49,853 nt of DNA from an uncultured Pseudomonadota bacterium (GCA_903834465.1 CAILJB010000058.1:1-49853), one strand, 5' to 3'; shown: positions 1 to 9,901, counted from the stretch's first letter. Translations and numbers: made by a program. The notes: generated from the sequence alone by a model not told the origin.

Positions 1-2130
1 GATAGGTAAAAATGTCCATGTTGTTCCGATAATTGTTGCCGTACCCGAATCTTTAATAGCTCCCGTAGAATCTTTGACTTGAATCGTGAGTGAGATACTA
101 GTGCCGACCGTTCCTGTTAATGGAATTGCGATTTTATCAGTAGTCGTTTTGGTATCTACCGTTGGAATAACACTAGCAGTGACGGTTAATTCATTCGTTG
201 TGGTATCGACTAAACCAGTGTCTCCCGTTGCAGTGACATTATAAGTGCCGGCTGCAATTGCACTTGATGGCGTATATGTCCAAGTATTGCCACTAATTAC
301 TGCTGTACCACTTACTGCGGGCGAGCTGTTTATGCTAATTGTTAATGAGCTACTTGTACCAACTGTACCGCTTAATGCGGGCGGAATTTTATCAGTCGTC
401 GTCGCTGTATTTACGGTTGGGACAACATCGCAACTCGTTGACGTAGCAGGACAGCTTTTACCGCTTTGCCAAATGGCATCGCCGTGATGACTGAGATGAG
501 CAGAAACCGCATTTACACTTATGCTAATAATTTGCACATTGTTCGGATTACCTGGAGGAAAATGACAAATAGTGACTTTCTTTCCATCGTAATCAGAATC
601 TGAAGGTATATTTGTCAACGGGTCAGTAAGTGCTATACATGCCGTACCGTTTACGACGGGCGTTATACAGGCTGTTTTTGCCGCATTTAAAATTTGAGGA
701 GCGGTGCAAGTCACCGTATCATCGGGACACAAACCATTCACCGCTTGGACATCGAACGGATGCGTTTCGTGACCCGTCACGCCCGTTGAAGGTATAAGAA
801 TTTTCGCGTAAGTTAAACCATCACCACTGTGACAAAGCACAGTATCTGTAGATGCGGGTGTAACGCACGCCGTGCCGGTGGCATTCAAAACTTGCGGCAA
901 TGTACAAAGTGGTGTGATAACTAACTCATTTGTCGTTTGGTCAACTAATACGCCATTTCGAGTGGCAACAACGTCATACGTTTGAACTGGTAATGCTGTA
1001 GGAACATTTAATGTCCAATTCACGCCGTTAATGACTAAGTTAGCATTAGGTACCGTATAGGTAACACCATTCAAAACAATTGAAAAAGTATCACCCGTCG
1101 CTAATGCACTGCCTGATGGACTTGCCGTAGATACGATACCGCCAATTGTTCCCGTCACACTAGGTGTTGTATCGGAAGTGGTAAGCATATTAACGGTAGG
1201 AACAGTTGTTTCAACGGGAGGATTTCCTGTATCGGTAAACCCATCGTGAACAAAAATTGCGCCGTAATAGCGTATTGAACTATTGGTACAGGATGTAACG
1301 CCGCCACTTCCATTAGGAACTGTTCCGTTAGCATGTTGTCCATTTGTGAGCTTTAAACTGGTGATTGTATCAAATTTAGTTTGTACGCGACTTGAGTCGG
1401 TAATATACAGACCAGCATTTCCTGGGCAATTAGAGTTAGAAAAACGCGTTTTTCCAGCCAATCCTGCTGTTGCAATCATGTGTTGTACAGTATTTGTTTT
1501 ATAATCGCTGGCAAAAGCATAAGACTGAAAACCCCCAAACTCGTTATATTCGACGCTTTCAACATCTAACGTGTTGTTGTAAACATTTTTTAATACAACA
1601 GGATTTCCAGAAGTGTCTTGAAATGAAATAGTAAAATCCACATGGGCATCTTTTGTATGGTCACTGGATGTAATTTGGGGCGCAAAAATTGCGCCTTCTG
1701 GAACAACCACTCCAAATGTGGTGAGGTAATCTTTATGTTCACCTGATACTATTGTATGGTCTCTCCAAGATTCATCGGGATCGGGTGCTTTTGCAGGTGT
1801 AGGATTCGGCGTGGAATCATCGAAAGTATTTAATGTTGCATTAACGATTGCATCAACACTGACAATTGCATCAACTTGAATACCGTCAACGGTAATAACA
1901 TTGGTATATTTATATTTCGCACCAGCATAAGTTGCACCGTCACCGTTTGATACACACGTTTTGCCACTCGGACAAGTGCCTGCTATCAAAGCAGGATTGC
2001 TAAAATTTAGCATCGCGCCTTTCGTATCATGAGCGGAAAACGTAAAGGCGGCTATAACATAATTTGGCAATAAAAGGGTCATCCATAGACCAATAATTAT
2101 TAGAAATAATGGTTTATTTTTAAAACACAT
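1..2130 (-). CDS. Secreted Ig-like repeat protein, partial (runs off left edge)
   Basis: An uninterrupted reading frame of 710 codons runs from an ATG at 2130 (preceded by an AGAGGTG ribosome site) to base 1 without a stop, so the C-terminus lies outside the window. The N-terminus looks like a signal peptide: a hydrophobic stretch ending near NYVIA-AF. The middle has two related segments starting PQxLNAxxTACxTP, and a segment of the form ICHFPPGNPNN...AHLSHHGD, which recurs in secreted surface proteins of many bacteria. From about residue 400, and again near the cut end, there are bacterial Ig-like repeats of the form VPTVxT..TTDKI...L.GTVGTS.SLTI, each closing with a T.W.F/Y.P-type strand. 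It is probably a large exported or cell-surface protein, possibly an adhesin. The specific role is unknown, and the anchor or secretion domain would be in the missing part. Confidence 0.75.
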   Translation of the reverse strand, partial: MCFKNKPLFLIIIGLWMTLLLPNYVIAAFTFSAHDTKGAMLNFSNPALIAGTCPSGKTCVSNGDGATYAGAKYKYTNVITVDGIQVDAIVSVDAIVNATLNTFDDSTPNPTPAKAPDPDESWRDHTIVSGEHKDYLTTFGVVVPEGAIFAPQITSSDHTKDAHVDFTISFQDTSGNPVVLKNVYNNTLDVESVEYNEFGGFQSYAFASDYKTNTVQHMIATAGLAGKTRFSNSNCPGNAGLYITDSSRVQTKFDTITSLKLTNGQHANGTVPNGSGGVTSCTNSSIRYYGAIFVHDGFTDTGNPPVETTVPTVNMLTTSDTTPSVTGTIGGIVSTASPSGSALATGDTFSIVLNGVTYTVPNANLVINGVNWTLNVPTALPVQTYDVVATRNGVLVDQTTNELVITPLCTLPQVLNATGTACVTPASTDTVLCHSGDGLTYAKILIPSTGVTGHETHPFDVQAVNGLCPDDTVTCTAPQILNAAKTACITPVVNGTACIALTDPLTNIPSDSDYDGKKVTICHFPPGNPNNVQIISISVNAVSAHLSHHGDAIWQSGKSCPATSTSCDVVPTVNTATTTDKIPPALSGTVGTSSSLTISINSSPAVSGTAVISGNTWTYTPSSAIAAGTYNVTATGDTGLVDTTTNELTVTASVIPTVDTKTTTDKIAIPLTGTVGTSISLTIQVKDSTGAIKDSGTATIIGTTWTFLPI

Positions 2131-2376
2131 ATCGAACACCTCTTACCCAAATTTAAAACATTCCAGATGATTGGCATTCTACGCTTTGCCTCAGCAAATT
2201 CAAATACACAAGTGACGTATGACGATTTAATACATCAAGTTCCACACCTAATGATTCATAGAAAATATTTTTAAACAAACGTATCGACTGCCGATTCGAT
2301 AATGGAGATAGATGCCCGGTTTGATTCGATTGTGGGCATTAAAAAAAGTTAAAACGAACGTTTTTGAAAAAATAGA
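2131..2376. other. Intergenic region, no gene seen
   Basis: AT-rich spacer between the leftward surface-protein gene and the rightward tRNA promoter. It should hold the promoter of the surface protein. I see no convincing coding frame or strong hairpin. A short open frame overlapping its right end runs across the tRNA and is not a gene. Confidence 0.5.
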
Positions 2377-2405
2377 TTGTATAAAACCAACTAAAACAAT
2401 ATACT
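2377..2405 (+). promoter_or_regulatory. Sigma-70 promoter for the initiator tRNA
   Basis: A -35 box TTGTAT at 2377-2382 and a -10 box TATACT at 2400-2405 are separated by 17 bp. They lie just upstream of the tRNA 5' end at 2419, giving a start near 2412. Position and spacing fit a stable-RNA promoter. Confidence 0.65.
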
Positions 2406-2418
2406 ATGCAACATCAAT

Positions 2419-2495
<77 letters not shown>

Positions 2496-2506
2496 GATTT
2501 TTAAAT

Positions 2507-2526
2507 GCCCCATTTTGGGGTTTTTT
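2507..2526 (+). terminator. Terminator after initiator tRNA
   Basis: A short GCCCC/GGGG hairpin (CCCC 2508-2511, GGGG 2517-2520) is followed directly by six T. It ends the tRNA transcript or attenuates read-through into rimP-nusA. Confidence 0.65.
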
Positions 2527-2588
2527 ATTTTCTAGGCTTTGAATAGGTTGCTTATTCCATGCCTGAAAATAACTAAACGTGTTAATGG

Positions 2589-2612
2589 AAGAGCCTTTGG
2601 CTCTTTTTTTTT
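2589..2612 (+). terminator. Second terminator/attenuator upstream of rimP
   Basis: Inverted repeat AAGAGCC / GGCTCTT with a TTT loop, followed by a run of T, ending about 24 bp before the rimP start codon. Being so close to the gene, it is a plausible attenuator of the rimP-nusA-infB operon, where NusA itself could be the controller. The feedback is inferred. Confidence 0.7.
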
Positions 2613-2635
2613 GATTAAAATTAAGCGAGGACATC

Positions 2636-3121
2636 ATGAAGCAGGCTCCAGAGCATCTGCTTGCGTTAATCGAACCGGTCGTTGAAGGTTTAGGTTATGA
2701 CTGTGTAGGCGTGGAATATAATCCACACCCCAAACACGGACTGTTACGCATTTACATTGACCATGCCGATGGTATTTTAGTAGAAGATTGCACCAAAGTC
2801 AGTCATCAAGTTAGCGGCGTGTTAGACGTTGAAGACCCCATTACAGATAATTATTCGCTCGAAGTGTCATCGCCTGGCGAAGATCGACCTTTTTTCAAAA
2901 TTAGCCAGTTTGAACAATTCACCGGCAGCACCGTTGCGGTACATTTGTTTGCGCCTGTGAATGGTCGTCGCAAAGTGACTGGTAAAATTGTTCAAGTTGA
3001 AAATGACATGATTACGTTAGAAGAAAACGAACAGTTATTACCCATTCCCTTTGCAGCCATGAGCAAAGCGCGTTTAGTTCCCAATTATTTACTCGCCAAA
3101 GGAGAACGTAGTGGCAAATAA
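2636..3121 (+). CDS. rimP: Ribosome maturation factor RimP
   Basis: A 161-aa protein of the usual RimP length, needed for maturation of the 30S subunit in the cytoplasm. It has the N-terminal alpha/beta domain (LALIEPVVEGLGYDCVGVEY), the conserved YxLEVSSPGxDRP segment, and the C-terminal SH3-like barrel that ends near KARLVP. ATG at 2636 follows a GCGAGG ribosome site. It is the first protein gene of the rimP-nusA-infB-rbfA operon and its end overlaps the nusA start by 11 bp. Confidence 0.95.
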   Translation: MKQAPEHLLALIEPVVEGLGYDCVGVEYNPHPKHGLLRIYIDHADGILVEDCTKVSHQVSGVLDVEDPITDNYSLEVSSPGEDRPFFKISQFEQFTGSTVAVHLFAPVNGRRKVTGKIVQVENDMITLEENEQLLPIPFAAMSKARLVPNYLLAKGERSGK

Positions 3122-4625
3122 AGAAATTTTGTTAGTAGTTGATGTTTTTTCCAATGAAAAAGAAATTGATAAAGAAATTGTGTTTCAAGCAATTGAAGCG
3201 GCATTGGAAGCGGCAACAATAAAACGTTACGGTAATCAGATTAAAGCCAAAATCTCAATTGATCGTAAAACGGGCGATTACGTTACGCATCGCTGCTGGG
3301 ATGTTGTTGCGCCAAATCCCCATTTGGATAGAGATGTTGATTTACCGATGAGTCAAATTTTGCTTGAAGTGGCACAATTTGATAATCCTGATGCAAAAAT
3401 TGGCGATGTTATTCGAGAAGAAATTGAATCGGTGGATTTTGGTCGCATTGCCGCGCAAACCGCAAAACAAGTCATCATTCAAAAAGTACGCGATGCTGAA
3501 CGTAATAAAATTGTCGAAGCCTATAAAGCACGAGTTGGCGAATTGATTACCGGCACAGTCAAACGAATTGAAAAAGGCAGTGTGTATTTAGAATTAGGCG
3601 GACACATTGAAGCCTATATCGCTAAAGAAGATATGATTCCGCGTGAAGCGATGCGTTTGGGCGATAGAGTTCGTGGCTATTTGAAAGATGTTCGTCTCGA
3701 AAGTCGCGGCCCGCAACTTTTTGTGAGCCGTAATGCACCCGAATTGTTAATTGCACTATTTCGTTTGGAAGTACCCGAAATTGCAGAAGGTACCATTTCG
3801 ATTATGGGTGCAGCCCGTGATCCTGGCTCTCGTGCAAAGTTAGCAGTAAAAAGTAACGATCCTCGCTTAGACGCAGTGGGAGCTTGCGTAGGAATGCGCG
3901 GTTCACGAGTTCAATCTGTAACCAATGAACTTGCCGGTGAACGTGTCGATATTATCATCTGGAATCCCAGTGAACCGCAATTTGTTATCAATGCAATGTC
4001 ACCGGCTGAAATTCAATCGATTGTCGTTGATGAAGACAAACATAGTATGGATTTAGCGGTTGCTTCAATAAGTTTGTCTCAAGCCATTGGTCGCGGCGGT
4101 CAAAATGTACGTTTAGCAAGTCAACTGACTGGTTGGGAATTAAATGTTATTGATGCTTCAAAAGCGGAAGAATCTAGTGAAGCCGAAGCGAATAAAGTTA
4201 AACAATTATTTATCGATCAATTAGATATTGACGATGAAATTGCCGCCATTTTAGTTGAGGTGGGTTTCAATACGATTGAAGAAATTGCTTATGTACCAGC
4301 AAATGAATTGCTCGAAATTGAAGGCTTTGACGAAGAAATTGTTGAAGAATTACGCGGTCGTGCTAAAGATGCGTTATTGATTCGCGCAATTGCCGCAGAG
4401 GAAAGTATTGAAATTGCACAACCTGATGACGCTTTGCTTACGATGGAAGGCATGGACAGTAAATTAGCGCATGAATTAGCGAGCGAAGGTATTGTGACAT
4501 TAGACGATTTAGCCGAATTAGCCGTTGATGATTTATTGAAATTTACCGATGTTGATGAAGATCGCGCAGCAAAACTAATTATGAAGGCGCGTGAGCCGTG
4601 GTTTGCTGAGTCAGCGACCGCATAG
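3111..4625 (+). CDS. nusA: Transcription termination/antitermination factor NusA
   Basis: A 504-aa protein that binds RNA polymerase and nascent RNA and controls pausing, termination and antitermination. The order of domains is the normal one: N-terminal polymerase-binding domain (to about residue 130), S1 domain (GELITGTVKRIEKGSVYLELG), two KH domains (KLAVKSNDPRLDAVGACVG, then AIGRGGQNVRLASQLTGW), and two acidic C-terminal repeats seen in gammaproteobacteria. The start is GTG at 3111, with GGAG at 3101-3104, inside the end of rimP. The overlap suggests translational coupling. Confidence 0.96.
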   Translation: MANKEILLVVDVFSNEKEIDKEIVFQAIEAALEAATIKRYGNQIKAKISIDRKTGDYVTHRCWDVVAPNPHLDRDVDLPMSQILLEVAQFDNPDAKIGDVIREEIESVDFGRIAAQTAKQVIIQKVRDAERNKIVEAYKARVGELITGTVKRIEKGSVYLELGGHIEAYIAKEDMIPREAMRLGDRVRGYLKDVRLESRGPQLFVSRNAPELLIALFRLEVPEIAEGTISIMGAARDPGSRAKLAVKSNDPRLDAVGACVGMRGSRVQSVTNELAGERVDIIIWNPSEPQFVINAMSPAEIQSIVVDEDKHSMDLAVASISLSQAIGRGGQNVRLASQLTGWELNVIDASKAEESSEAEANKVKQLFIDQLDIDDEIAAILVEVGFNTIEEIAYVPANELLEIEGFDEEIVEELRGRAKDALLIRAIAAEESIEIAQPDDALLTMEGMDSKLAHELASEGIVTLDDLAELAVDDLLKFTDVDEDRAAKLIMKAREPWFAESATA

Positions 4626-4637
4626 AGGAGAGAAAAT

Positions 4638-7367
4638 ATGAGTATAAAAACAGTACGTCAGTTGGCGGAAACCGTCAAAATTCCATTGGAACGTTTATTG
4701 GAGCAATTAAAAGAAGCTGGTTTAACCGCTTCGACTCCTGATGCGGAGGTAAGCGACGACGAGCAATCAAAATTACTCGCGCATTTACGTCAACGACACG
4801 GTAAAGCAAACACCGAAAATGAAAATGCCCCGAATCGCGTGGTGTTAAAACGTCGTAAAGTCAGTGAATTAAAACAAGCAAGTGTTCCAGGTAGCGCGAC
4901 GAAAACAATTAGTGTTGAAGTGCGTAAACAAAAAACTTATATCAAACGCACTGACTCCAAAGACGCTGAAAAAGATGTAAGTGTGCCTGTTGTGACTGAG
5001 CCGACCATTGAAGCCGTGGTTGAAAAACCAGCCGTTGTTGAGGCTTCTACGCCTGTAGAAACAAGGGCATCAAAAACGAGTGAGCCTGTTGTAGAAGCCA
5101 TCGTCGTGTCTGAACCCGTTGTTACTGACGAATCTACAAAAGTTGCCACTAACGAAGATTTTGAATTAGAGCCAGAATCGTTAAAGGTACAAGAAGCTGC
5201 GGCGGCACGTCAAAGTCAATTAGAAAAAGAGCAACGTTTAGAAGATTCGATTAACCGTAACGCTGACAAAGTACGTCAACAAGCGGTGGCAAAACAACAA
5301 GCGCAACAAGCTAGACCGCAAGGACAAGCCAAGCCACAAGGTCAAGGTCAACCCAGACCTCAAACAGGTGCGAAACCAGCACAGGCAAAGCCAGCTCAAG
5401 CTGCTGCGAAACCCGCGCAACAAGCACCGGCAAAAACGACTGAAGCAAATCGTACGCGCCGTCCAGCAAAAACAGCAGATAACGGCAATTCATCTTATCC
5501 ATCGGGTAAAGATGCTAAACGCAATAACAAGAAAAAAGGCGGCAAACAACAACCACAGCGTTTGGTGCAAAACGACAGCAAACATCAGTTTGAAATGCCA
5601 AGTGCGCCAATTGTGTATGAAGTAACCGTGCCTGAGATGATTATCGTCTCAGAATTGGCAAATAAAATGAATGTTAAAGCCGCGTTGGTGATTAAACATT
5701 TAATGAAACTTGGCATTATGGCAACCATCAACCAAAGTATCGACCAAGATACGGCGGCGATTTTGGTTGAAGATATGGGACACACGCCCATTATGCAAAG
5801 CGATGACGATTTTGAAAAAGAAATGCTCGCTGAAGTTACTGAAGACGAAAATTATCCTGAATTACCGCGTGCGCCGATTGTCACCATCATGGGACACGTT
5901 GATCATGGTAAAACGTCGTTGCTCGATTACATTCGTAAAACGCGCGTTGCTGCAGGTGAAGCGGGCGGGATTACGCAACACATTGGCGCGTATCAAGTCA
6001 AAACCGATCACGGTTCAGTAACATTTTTAGACACCCCAGGTCACGCGGCATTTACCGCGATGCGAGCGCGTGGTGCGGATGTCACGGACGTAGTTATTAT
6101 TGTTGTCGCAGCTGACGATGGTGTGATGCCGCAAACCAAAGAAGCGGTGGAACATGCGCGTGCTGCAAATGTGCCAATTATTGTCGCCATGAACAAAATG
6201 GATAAACCTGGCGCAAATCCCGAAAAAGTCATGCAAGAATTATCTGTCATTGACGTGTTGGCAGAAGAGTGGGGCGGCGATGTACAGTTCCTTAAAATTT
6301 CGGCAAAAACAGGTGAGGGCGTTGATGATTTAATCGAATCGTTAATTGTTCAAACTGAAATTTTAGAACTCAAAGCCCCAGTTGCTGGTGCAGCGTCAGG
6401 GATTGTCATTGAATCGCGTTTAGATAGAGGACGCGGCGCAGTTGCAACGATTTTGGTACAACGCGGCACGCTTGAAAATGGACAAATGGTGTTGTGCGGT
6501 CATGAATATGGTCGTGTTCGCGCGATGTTCAATGAAAACGGTAAAGCAATTAAATCCGCAGGTCCTTGTGAACCCGTTGAAATTTTAGGGCTATCAAGTA
6601 CACCGAATGCCGGTGATGAATTCTTAGTGGTGCAAAATGAACGTATCGCCAAAGATTTAGCGAAACATCGTGAAGATAGAAAACGCCTCAAACGTCATGC
6701 AGAACAAGCGACGACACTCGATGATGTTTTCAACAGAATGAAAGCGGGCGAATTAGCCTCGTTGAATTTAGTTTTGAAAACCGATGTACAAGGCAGTTTG
6801 GAAGCGTTACGCAGTTCGTTAATTGAATTGTCTAACGACGAAGTGGAAGTAAAAGTGGTTTACGGCGGCGTGGGCGGTATTAACGAAGGCGACGTAAACT
6901 TAGCCTTAGCGTCTGGTGCGATTCTGATTGGTTTTAACGTGCGTGCCGATGCAACGTCTCGTCGAATGATTGAAGAACGCGGCGTAGATTTACATTATTA
7001 CAGCATCATTTACGAAGCCATCGATGAAGTTAAAAAATCGATTAGCGGCATGCTTGCCCCTGAAATCAAAGAACAAATCGTCGGTTTGGCGCAAGTGCGT
7101 GAGGTCTTTAAATCACCAAAATTGGGTGCGATTGCCGGTTGTATGGTGTTGGATGGTTTTGTTAAACGTAATTTACCGATTCGGGTCTTACGCGAAAACG
7201 TGGTTATTTATGAAGGTCAATTGGAATCGTTGCGTCGTTACAAAGACGACATTGCTGAAGTCAAAATGGGCATGGAATGCGGGATTGGCGTGAAAAATTA
7301 CAACGACGTTCGTGCTGGCGATCAAATCGAAGTGTTTGAACGCATCGAAGTTAGACGGGAATTGTAA
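4638..7367 (+). CDS. infB: Translation initiation factor IF-2
   Basis: A 909-aa GTPase that places the initiator tRNA on the 30S subunit. It has an N-terminal IF2 assembly domain, a long low-complexity linker rich in Ala, Gln, Lys and Pro (about residues 90-300), a second IF2_N domain, then the G domain with [10 protein letters not shown] (G1), DTPGHAAF (G3) and NKMDK (G4), and the C-terminal domains that bind fMet-tRNA. ATG at 4638 follows GAGGAGAG. It sits in the standard nusA-infB-rbfA order, and its own substrate, the initiator tRNA, is encoded at the head of the same cluster. Confidence 0.97.
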   Translation: MSIKTVRQLAETVKIPLERLLEQLKEAGLTASTPDAEVSDDEQSKLLAHLRQRHGKANTENENAPNRVVLKRRKVSELKQASVPGSATKTISVEVRKQKTYIKRTDSKDAEKDVSVPVVTEPTIEAVVEKPAVVEASTPVETRASKTSEPVVEAIVVSEPVVTDESTKVATNEDFELEPESLKVQEAAAARQSQLEKEQRLEDSINRNADKVRQQAVAKQQAQQARPQGQAKPQGQGQPRPQTGAKPAQAKPAQAAAKPAQQAPAKTTEANRTRRPAKTADNGNSSYPSGKDAKRNNKKKGGKQQPQRLVQNDSKHQFEMPSAPIVYEVTVPEMIIVSELANKMNVKAALVIKHLMKLGIMATINQSIDQDTAAILVEDMGHTPIMQSDDDFEKEMLAEVTEDENYPELPRAPIVTIMGHVDHGKTSLLDYIRKTRVAAGEAGGITQHIGAYQVKTDHGSVTFLDTPGHAAFTAMRARGADVTDVVIIVVAADDGVMPQTKEAVEHARAANVPIIVAMNKMDKPGANPEKVMQELSVIDVLAEEWGGDVQFLKISAKTGEGVDDLIESLIVQTEILELKAPVAGAASGIVIESRLDRGRGAVATILVQRGTLENGQMVLCGHEYGRVRAMFNENGKAIKSAGPCEPVEILGLSSTPNAGDEFLVVQNERIAKDLAKHREDRKRLKRHAEQATTLDDVFNRMKAGELASLNLVLKTDVQGSLEALRSSLIELSNDEVEVKVVYGGVGGINEGDVNLALASGAILIGFNVRADATSRRMIEERGVDLHYYSIIYEAIDEVKKSISGMLAPEIKEQIVGLAQVREVFKSPKLGAIAGCMVLDGFVKRNLPIRVLRENVVIYEGQLESLRRYKDDIAEVKMGMECGIGVKNYNDVRAGDQIEVFERIEVRREL

Positions 7368-7369
7368 GC

Positions 7370-7747
7370 ATGGCGAGAGAATTTGCTCGTCACACACGAG
7401 TATCTTCACAAATGCAAAAAGAGTTGTCGTTAATTTTACAGCGTGAAATTAGCGACCCTCGAATTGGTTTTGTGACGATTAACGAAGTGATTGTGACCAA
7501 AGATTTAGCGGTGGCAAAAATTTATGTCACCGTATTGAATACCGATGCCGCAGGTAAAAAAGCCAGTACAAAAGCGTTAAACGAGTTATCCCCCTTAATT
7601 CGACATGCCTTAGCGAAACGAATGCGGTTACGGCATATTTCGGAATTACGTTTTTATTATGATGATTCGTTTGATACCGGAATGCGTGTGGCGGAATTAC
7701 TCAATGAAGTGTCGGACGATTTAGTGGATAAACAAACGTCGGAGTGA
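7370..7747 (+). CDS. rbfA: Ribosome-binding factor A
   Basis: A 125-aa single KH-type protein that helps 16S rRNA 5'-end processing and cold adaptation. Diagnostic stretches are RVSSQMQKELSLIL near the start, DPRIGFVTINEV, and the C-terminal ELRFYYDDSFDTGMRV. It starts 3 bp after infB ends. In many gammaproteobacteria truB follows rbfA; here a pilin gene follows with no gap. Confidence 0.95.
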   Translation: MAREFARHTRVSSQMQKELSLILQREISDPRIGFVTINEVIVTKDLAVAKIYVTVLNTDAAGKKASTKALNELSPLIRHALAKRMRLRHISELRFYYDDSFDTGMRVAELLNEVSDDLVDKQTSE

Positions 7748-7752
7748 GGATA

Positions 7753-8181
7753 ATGAAAACAAAACAAACCGGTTTTACGTTAATTGAATTGATGATTACG
7801 GTAGCAATTATTGGCATTTTGAGCAGTGTTGGTTATCCGAGTTATATCCAACATATTCAAAAAGCAAAGCGTTCCGAAGCGGAAGCTGCATTGGTTTCTA
7901 TGGCAACAGCGATGGAACAGTGGCGCGTTGAAAATAACAATGATTATACCGGCGTGACAGCGAGTACGGTCTTTGCGACACAAGTTCCAATAGATGGCAG
8001 TGGTACAAAAACTTACACACTCGATATTACCTCTACAACGTTAACATCTACCAGTTATACTCTCACTGCAACGCCCGTCGCACCTCAAGATTCGGACAGT
8101 TGTGGCATACTAACTTTAGATTCAACTGGTGTTAAAGGTGCGAACGGTATTGCCCCTGATACGGCTGGTTGTTGGGAATAA
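7753..8181 (+). CDS. Type IV pilin (PilE-like)
   Basis: A 142-aa prepilin. The short basic leader MKTKQTG is followed by FTLIELMITVAIIGIL, the class III signal with Gly before the cleavage site, Phe+1 and Glu+5. The hydrophobic helix runs to about residue 30. The soluble domain ends in a pair of Cys (SDSCGIL and AGCWE) that can form the C-terminal disulfide loop. It would be processed by PilD and inserted in the inner membrane as a pilus subunit, probably a minor pilin or PilE-like. I chose ATG at 7753, after GGAGTGAGG, over the in-frame GTG at 7744. It starts 5 bp after rbfA and no other pilus gene is nearby. Confidence 0.85.
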   Translation: MKTKQTGFTLIELMITVAIIGILSSVGYPSYIQHIQKAKRSEAEAALVSMATAMEQWRVENNNDYTGVTASTVFATQVPIDGSGTKTYTLDITSTTLTSTSYTLTATPVAPQDSDSCGILTLDSTGVKGANGIAPDTAGCWE

Positions 8182-8191
8182 TATTAAATCG

Positions 8192-8220
8192 TTGACTTTG
8201 ACAAGTTGGCTCTATAGAAT
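8192..8220 (+). promoter_or_regulatory. Probable cold-shock gene promoter
   Basis: TTGACT at 8192-8197 and TAGAAT at 8215-8220 are separated by 17 bp. Transcription from here gives a leader of about 145 nt before the cold-shock start codon, similar to the long cspA leader of enterics. A second -10-like TATACT lies at 8274-8279 but has no good -35 box. Confidence 0.5.
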
Positions 8221-8372
8221 TGGCTCAGCTCGAAATTGATTTACCGTTGTGCTTATCTCTACGAAGTTTTAGTTATACTGCTCGTCCTGTTTAATCCATG
8301 AAGTAATCTTTAATTTCACAGCTCTACCGCCTGAAAAGGCTAAATTTCAAAAATTTTTAAAAGGCTACAACA

Positions 8373-8573
8373 ATGGCAACAGGTACAGTTAAGTGGTTTA
8401 ACGCAGAAAAAGGCTTCGGTTTTATTCAACAAGAAAGTGGTCCAGATGTATTCGTCCACTTCCGTAACATCAACGGTTCAGGCTTTAAATCATTAGATGA
8501 AGGACAAAAAGTCCAATTCACCGTGACTCAAGGTCAAAAAGGTCCGCAAGCTGAAGACGTTACTTTAGTTTAA
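8373..8573 (+). CDS. Cold-shock protein, CspA family
   Basis: A 66-aa single cold-shock domain that binds single-stranded RNA or DNA and melts RNA structure. It begins [15 protein letters not shown] (RNP1 = KGFGFI) and contains VFVHF (RNP2), with normal family length. It is monocistronic, with a long untranslated leader and a strong terminator directly after it. It could be cold-induced or constitutive; the sequence does not decide. Confidence 0.95.
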   Translation: MATGTVKWFNAEKGFGFIQQESGPDVFVHFRNINGSGFKSLDEGQKVQFTVTQGQKGPQAEDVTLV

Positions 8574-8580
8574 GACTTTA

Positions 8581-8620
8581 AAAAAAGCCGCTGTTTCGTA
8601 AGAAACAGCGGCTTTTTTGT
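8581..8620. terminator. Bidirectional terminator between the cold-shock gene and tolC
   Basis: A perfect 11-bp stem (8587-8597 with 8602-8612) and GTAA loop, with an A run before and a T run after it. It can end both the rightward cold-shock transcript and the leftward tetR-tolC transcript, whose stop is at 8633. Confidence 0.9.
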
Positions 8621-8632
8621 ATCTGAAAGAAA

Positions 8633-9901
8633 TTAAAAATTGCCCACCGCACGTTTCATTTTCAAACCTGCTAACACAAAATCATACGTCGCATTGTTCA
8701 AATTATTGTGTGAACGGGTGCGTAAATCTTCGGCTTGAATCACGTCGGTATGCGTCGCTAAACCTTGTTGATAGCGGTCTGTTGTCACTTTCAAATTTTC
8801 ATCTGCTTGGACAATTGTTTGTTTTGCCACTTGCAAGCGTTGTTGCGTTTCCTCACTATCAAGCCATGCTTGACGAATTTGCAATAAAATTTGTCCTGAC
8901 AATTCTTCGCGTTGTTCTTTTAACGCCAAGGCTTGTTTTTCTAGCGCATCCCCTTTGTGATTGGTACTGCCGTCATACAATTTCCAATCAACACCAACAT
9001 TCGCTTGCCATAATCCTTCGTACGCCTGATAACGATTTTGCTGATATTGATAACCACCATTTACAGCAACTTGTGGCATTAAACCGGCTTTCATGGCTTT
9101 GGTTTGTTCGTGCAAGGCTTCGATTTGTTCATTTAAAACGAACAATTCGGGACGTTGGTTTAACGCGTTTTGATTTAAATTGTCCAAACTTGTTTTCGGT
9201 GATTCAGGAAATTTTTTAGCCAATTCAACTTTCGCATTTAATTGGCGCGTGAGTAATTGGTTGTAACGCGCTTTTGCATTGTCATAAGCATTCACAGATT
9301 GTGTGAGTGTTTGTTTTGCATTTAATAATTCCACGTCAGCGGCAAGCACATCATTTTTTGCCACAATGCCTTGGTCAAATAAATTTTTCACATCTTTTTG
9401 ATGATTTTCTAAACTTTGAACATGACTTTGCGCGACTTGCACGCCGTCTTCGGCACGCAAAACGGCAATATAATTATCGGCAACTTGCATTTTTAAATTC
9501 AACGCCGCAACGTGTTCATTAGCTTGCGTGGCATCTAAGGTGGCTTGCGCGGCATTGATATTGTGCGTAATGCGTCCGCTGGTATAAATCGGCAATGTTG
9601 CCATTGCTTGCGCTCTCGCGCTACCGTCTTGTTGCATGGCAAATTGTGCGGATTGACCGCCGATATTTGTTTTCGCCGAGGGCGTTTCGTTGTATTGCGT
9701 ATAACCACTGCCTACGTTAAACTCCGGCAAATTTTGACCTTCCGACGCTTGCAATTGTTCTTGCGAAACGTCAGTATTGGCTTGCGCGGTTTTGATTTGA
9801 TGATTGGCGTTTAATGCCGCTGCCCACGCTTCATCTAGTGTTTCCGCTTGCACTGTTGTCGCTAAACATAAACTCAATAATAAAAACTTAGTTTTTCGCA
9901 T
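8633..9901 (-). CDS. TolC-family outer-membrane efflux channel
   Basis: A 422-aa outer-membrane factor with signal peptide (MRKTKFLLLSLCLATTVQA) and two copies of the helical OEP repeat: the pattern SQEQLQASEGQNLPEFNVGSGY recurs in the second half as AMKAGLMPQVAVNGGYQY. It would form the trimeric exit duct for the EmrAB pump encoded nearby. ATG at 9901, behind GAGAGGG, is preferred to an upstream TTG. It overlaps the end of tetR by 14 bp, so regulator and channel are co-transcribed. Confidence 0.88.
   Translation of the reverse strand: MRKTKFLLLSLCLATTVQAETLDEAWAAALNANHQIKTAQANTDVSQEQLQASEGQNLPEFNVGSGYTQYNETPSAKTNIGGQSAQFAMQQDGSARAQAMATLPIYTSGRITHNINAAQATLDATQANEHVAALNLKMQVADNYIAVLRAEDGVQVAQSHVQSLENHQKDVKNLFDQGIVAKNDVLAADVELLNAKQTLTQSVNAYDNAKARYNQLLTRQLNAKVELAKKFPESPKTSLDNLNQNALNQRPELFVLNEQIEALHEQTKAMKAGLMPQVAVNGGYQYQQNRYQAYEGLWQANVGVDWKLYDGSTNHKGDALEKQALALKEQREELSGQILLQIRQAWLDSEETQQRLQVAKQTIVQADENLKVTTDRYQQGLATHTDVIQAEDLRTRSHNNLNNATYDFVLAGLKMKRAVGNF

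Noticed and set aside
8617-9219. 200-codon frame on the plus strand
   Set aside because: It is antisense to tolC, begins inside the terminator hairpin and resembles no protein family. The minus-strand frame has a signal peptide and family repeats.
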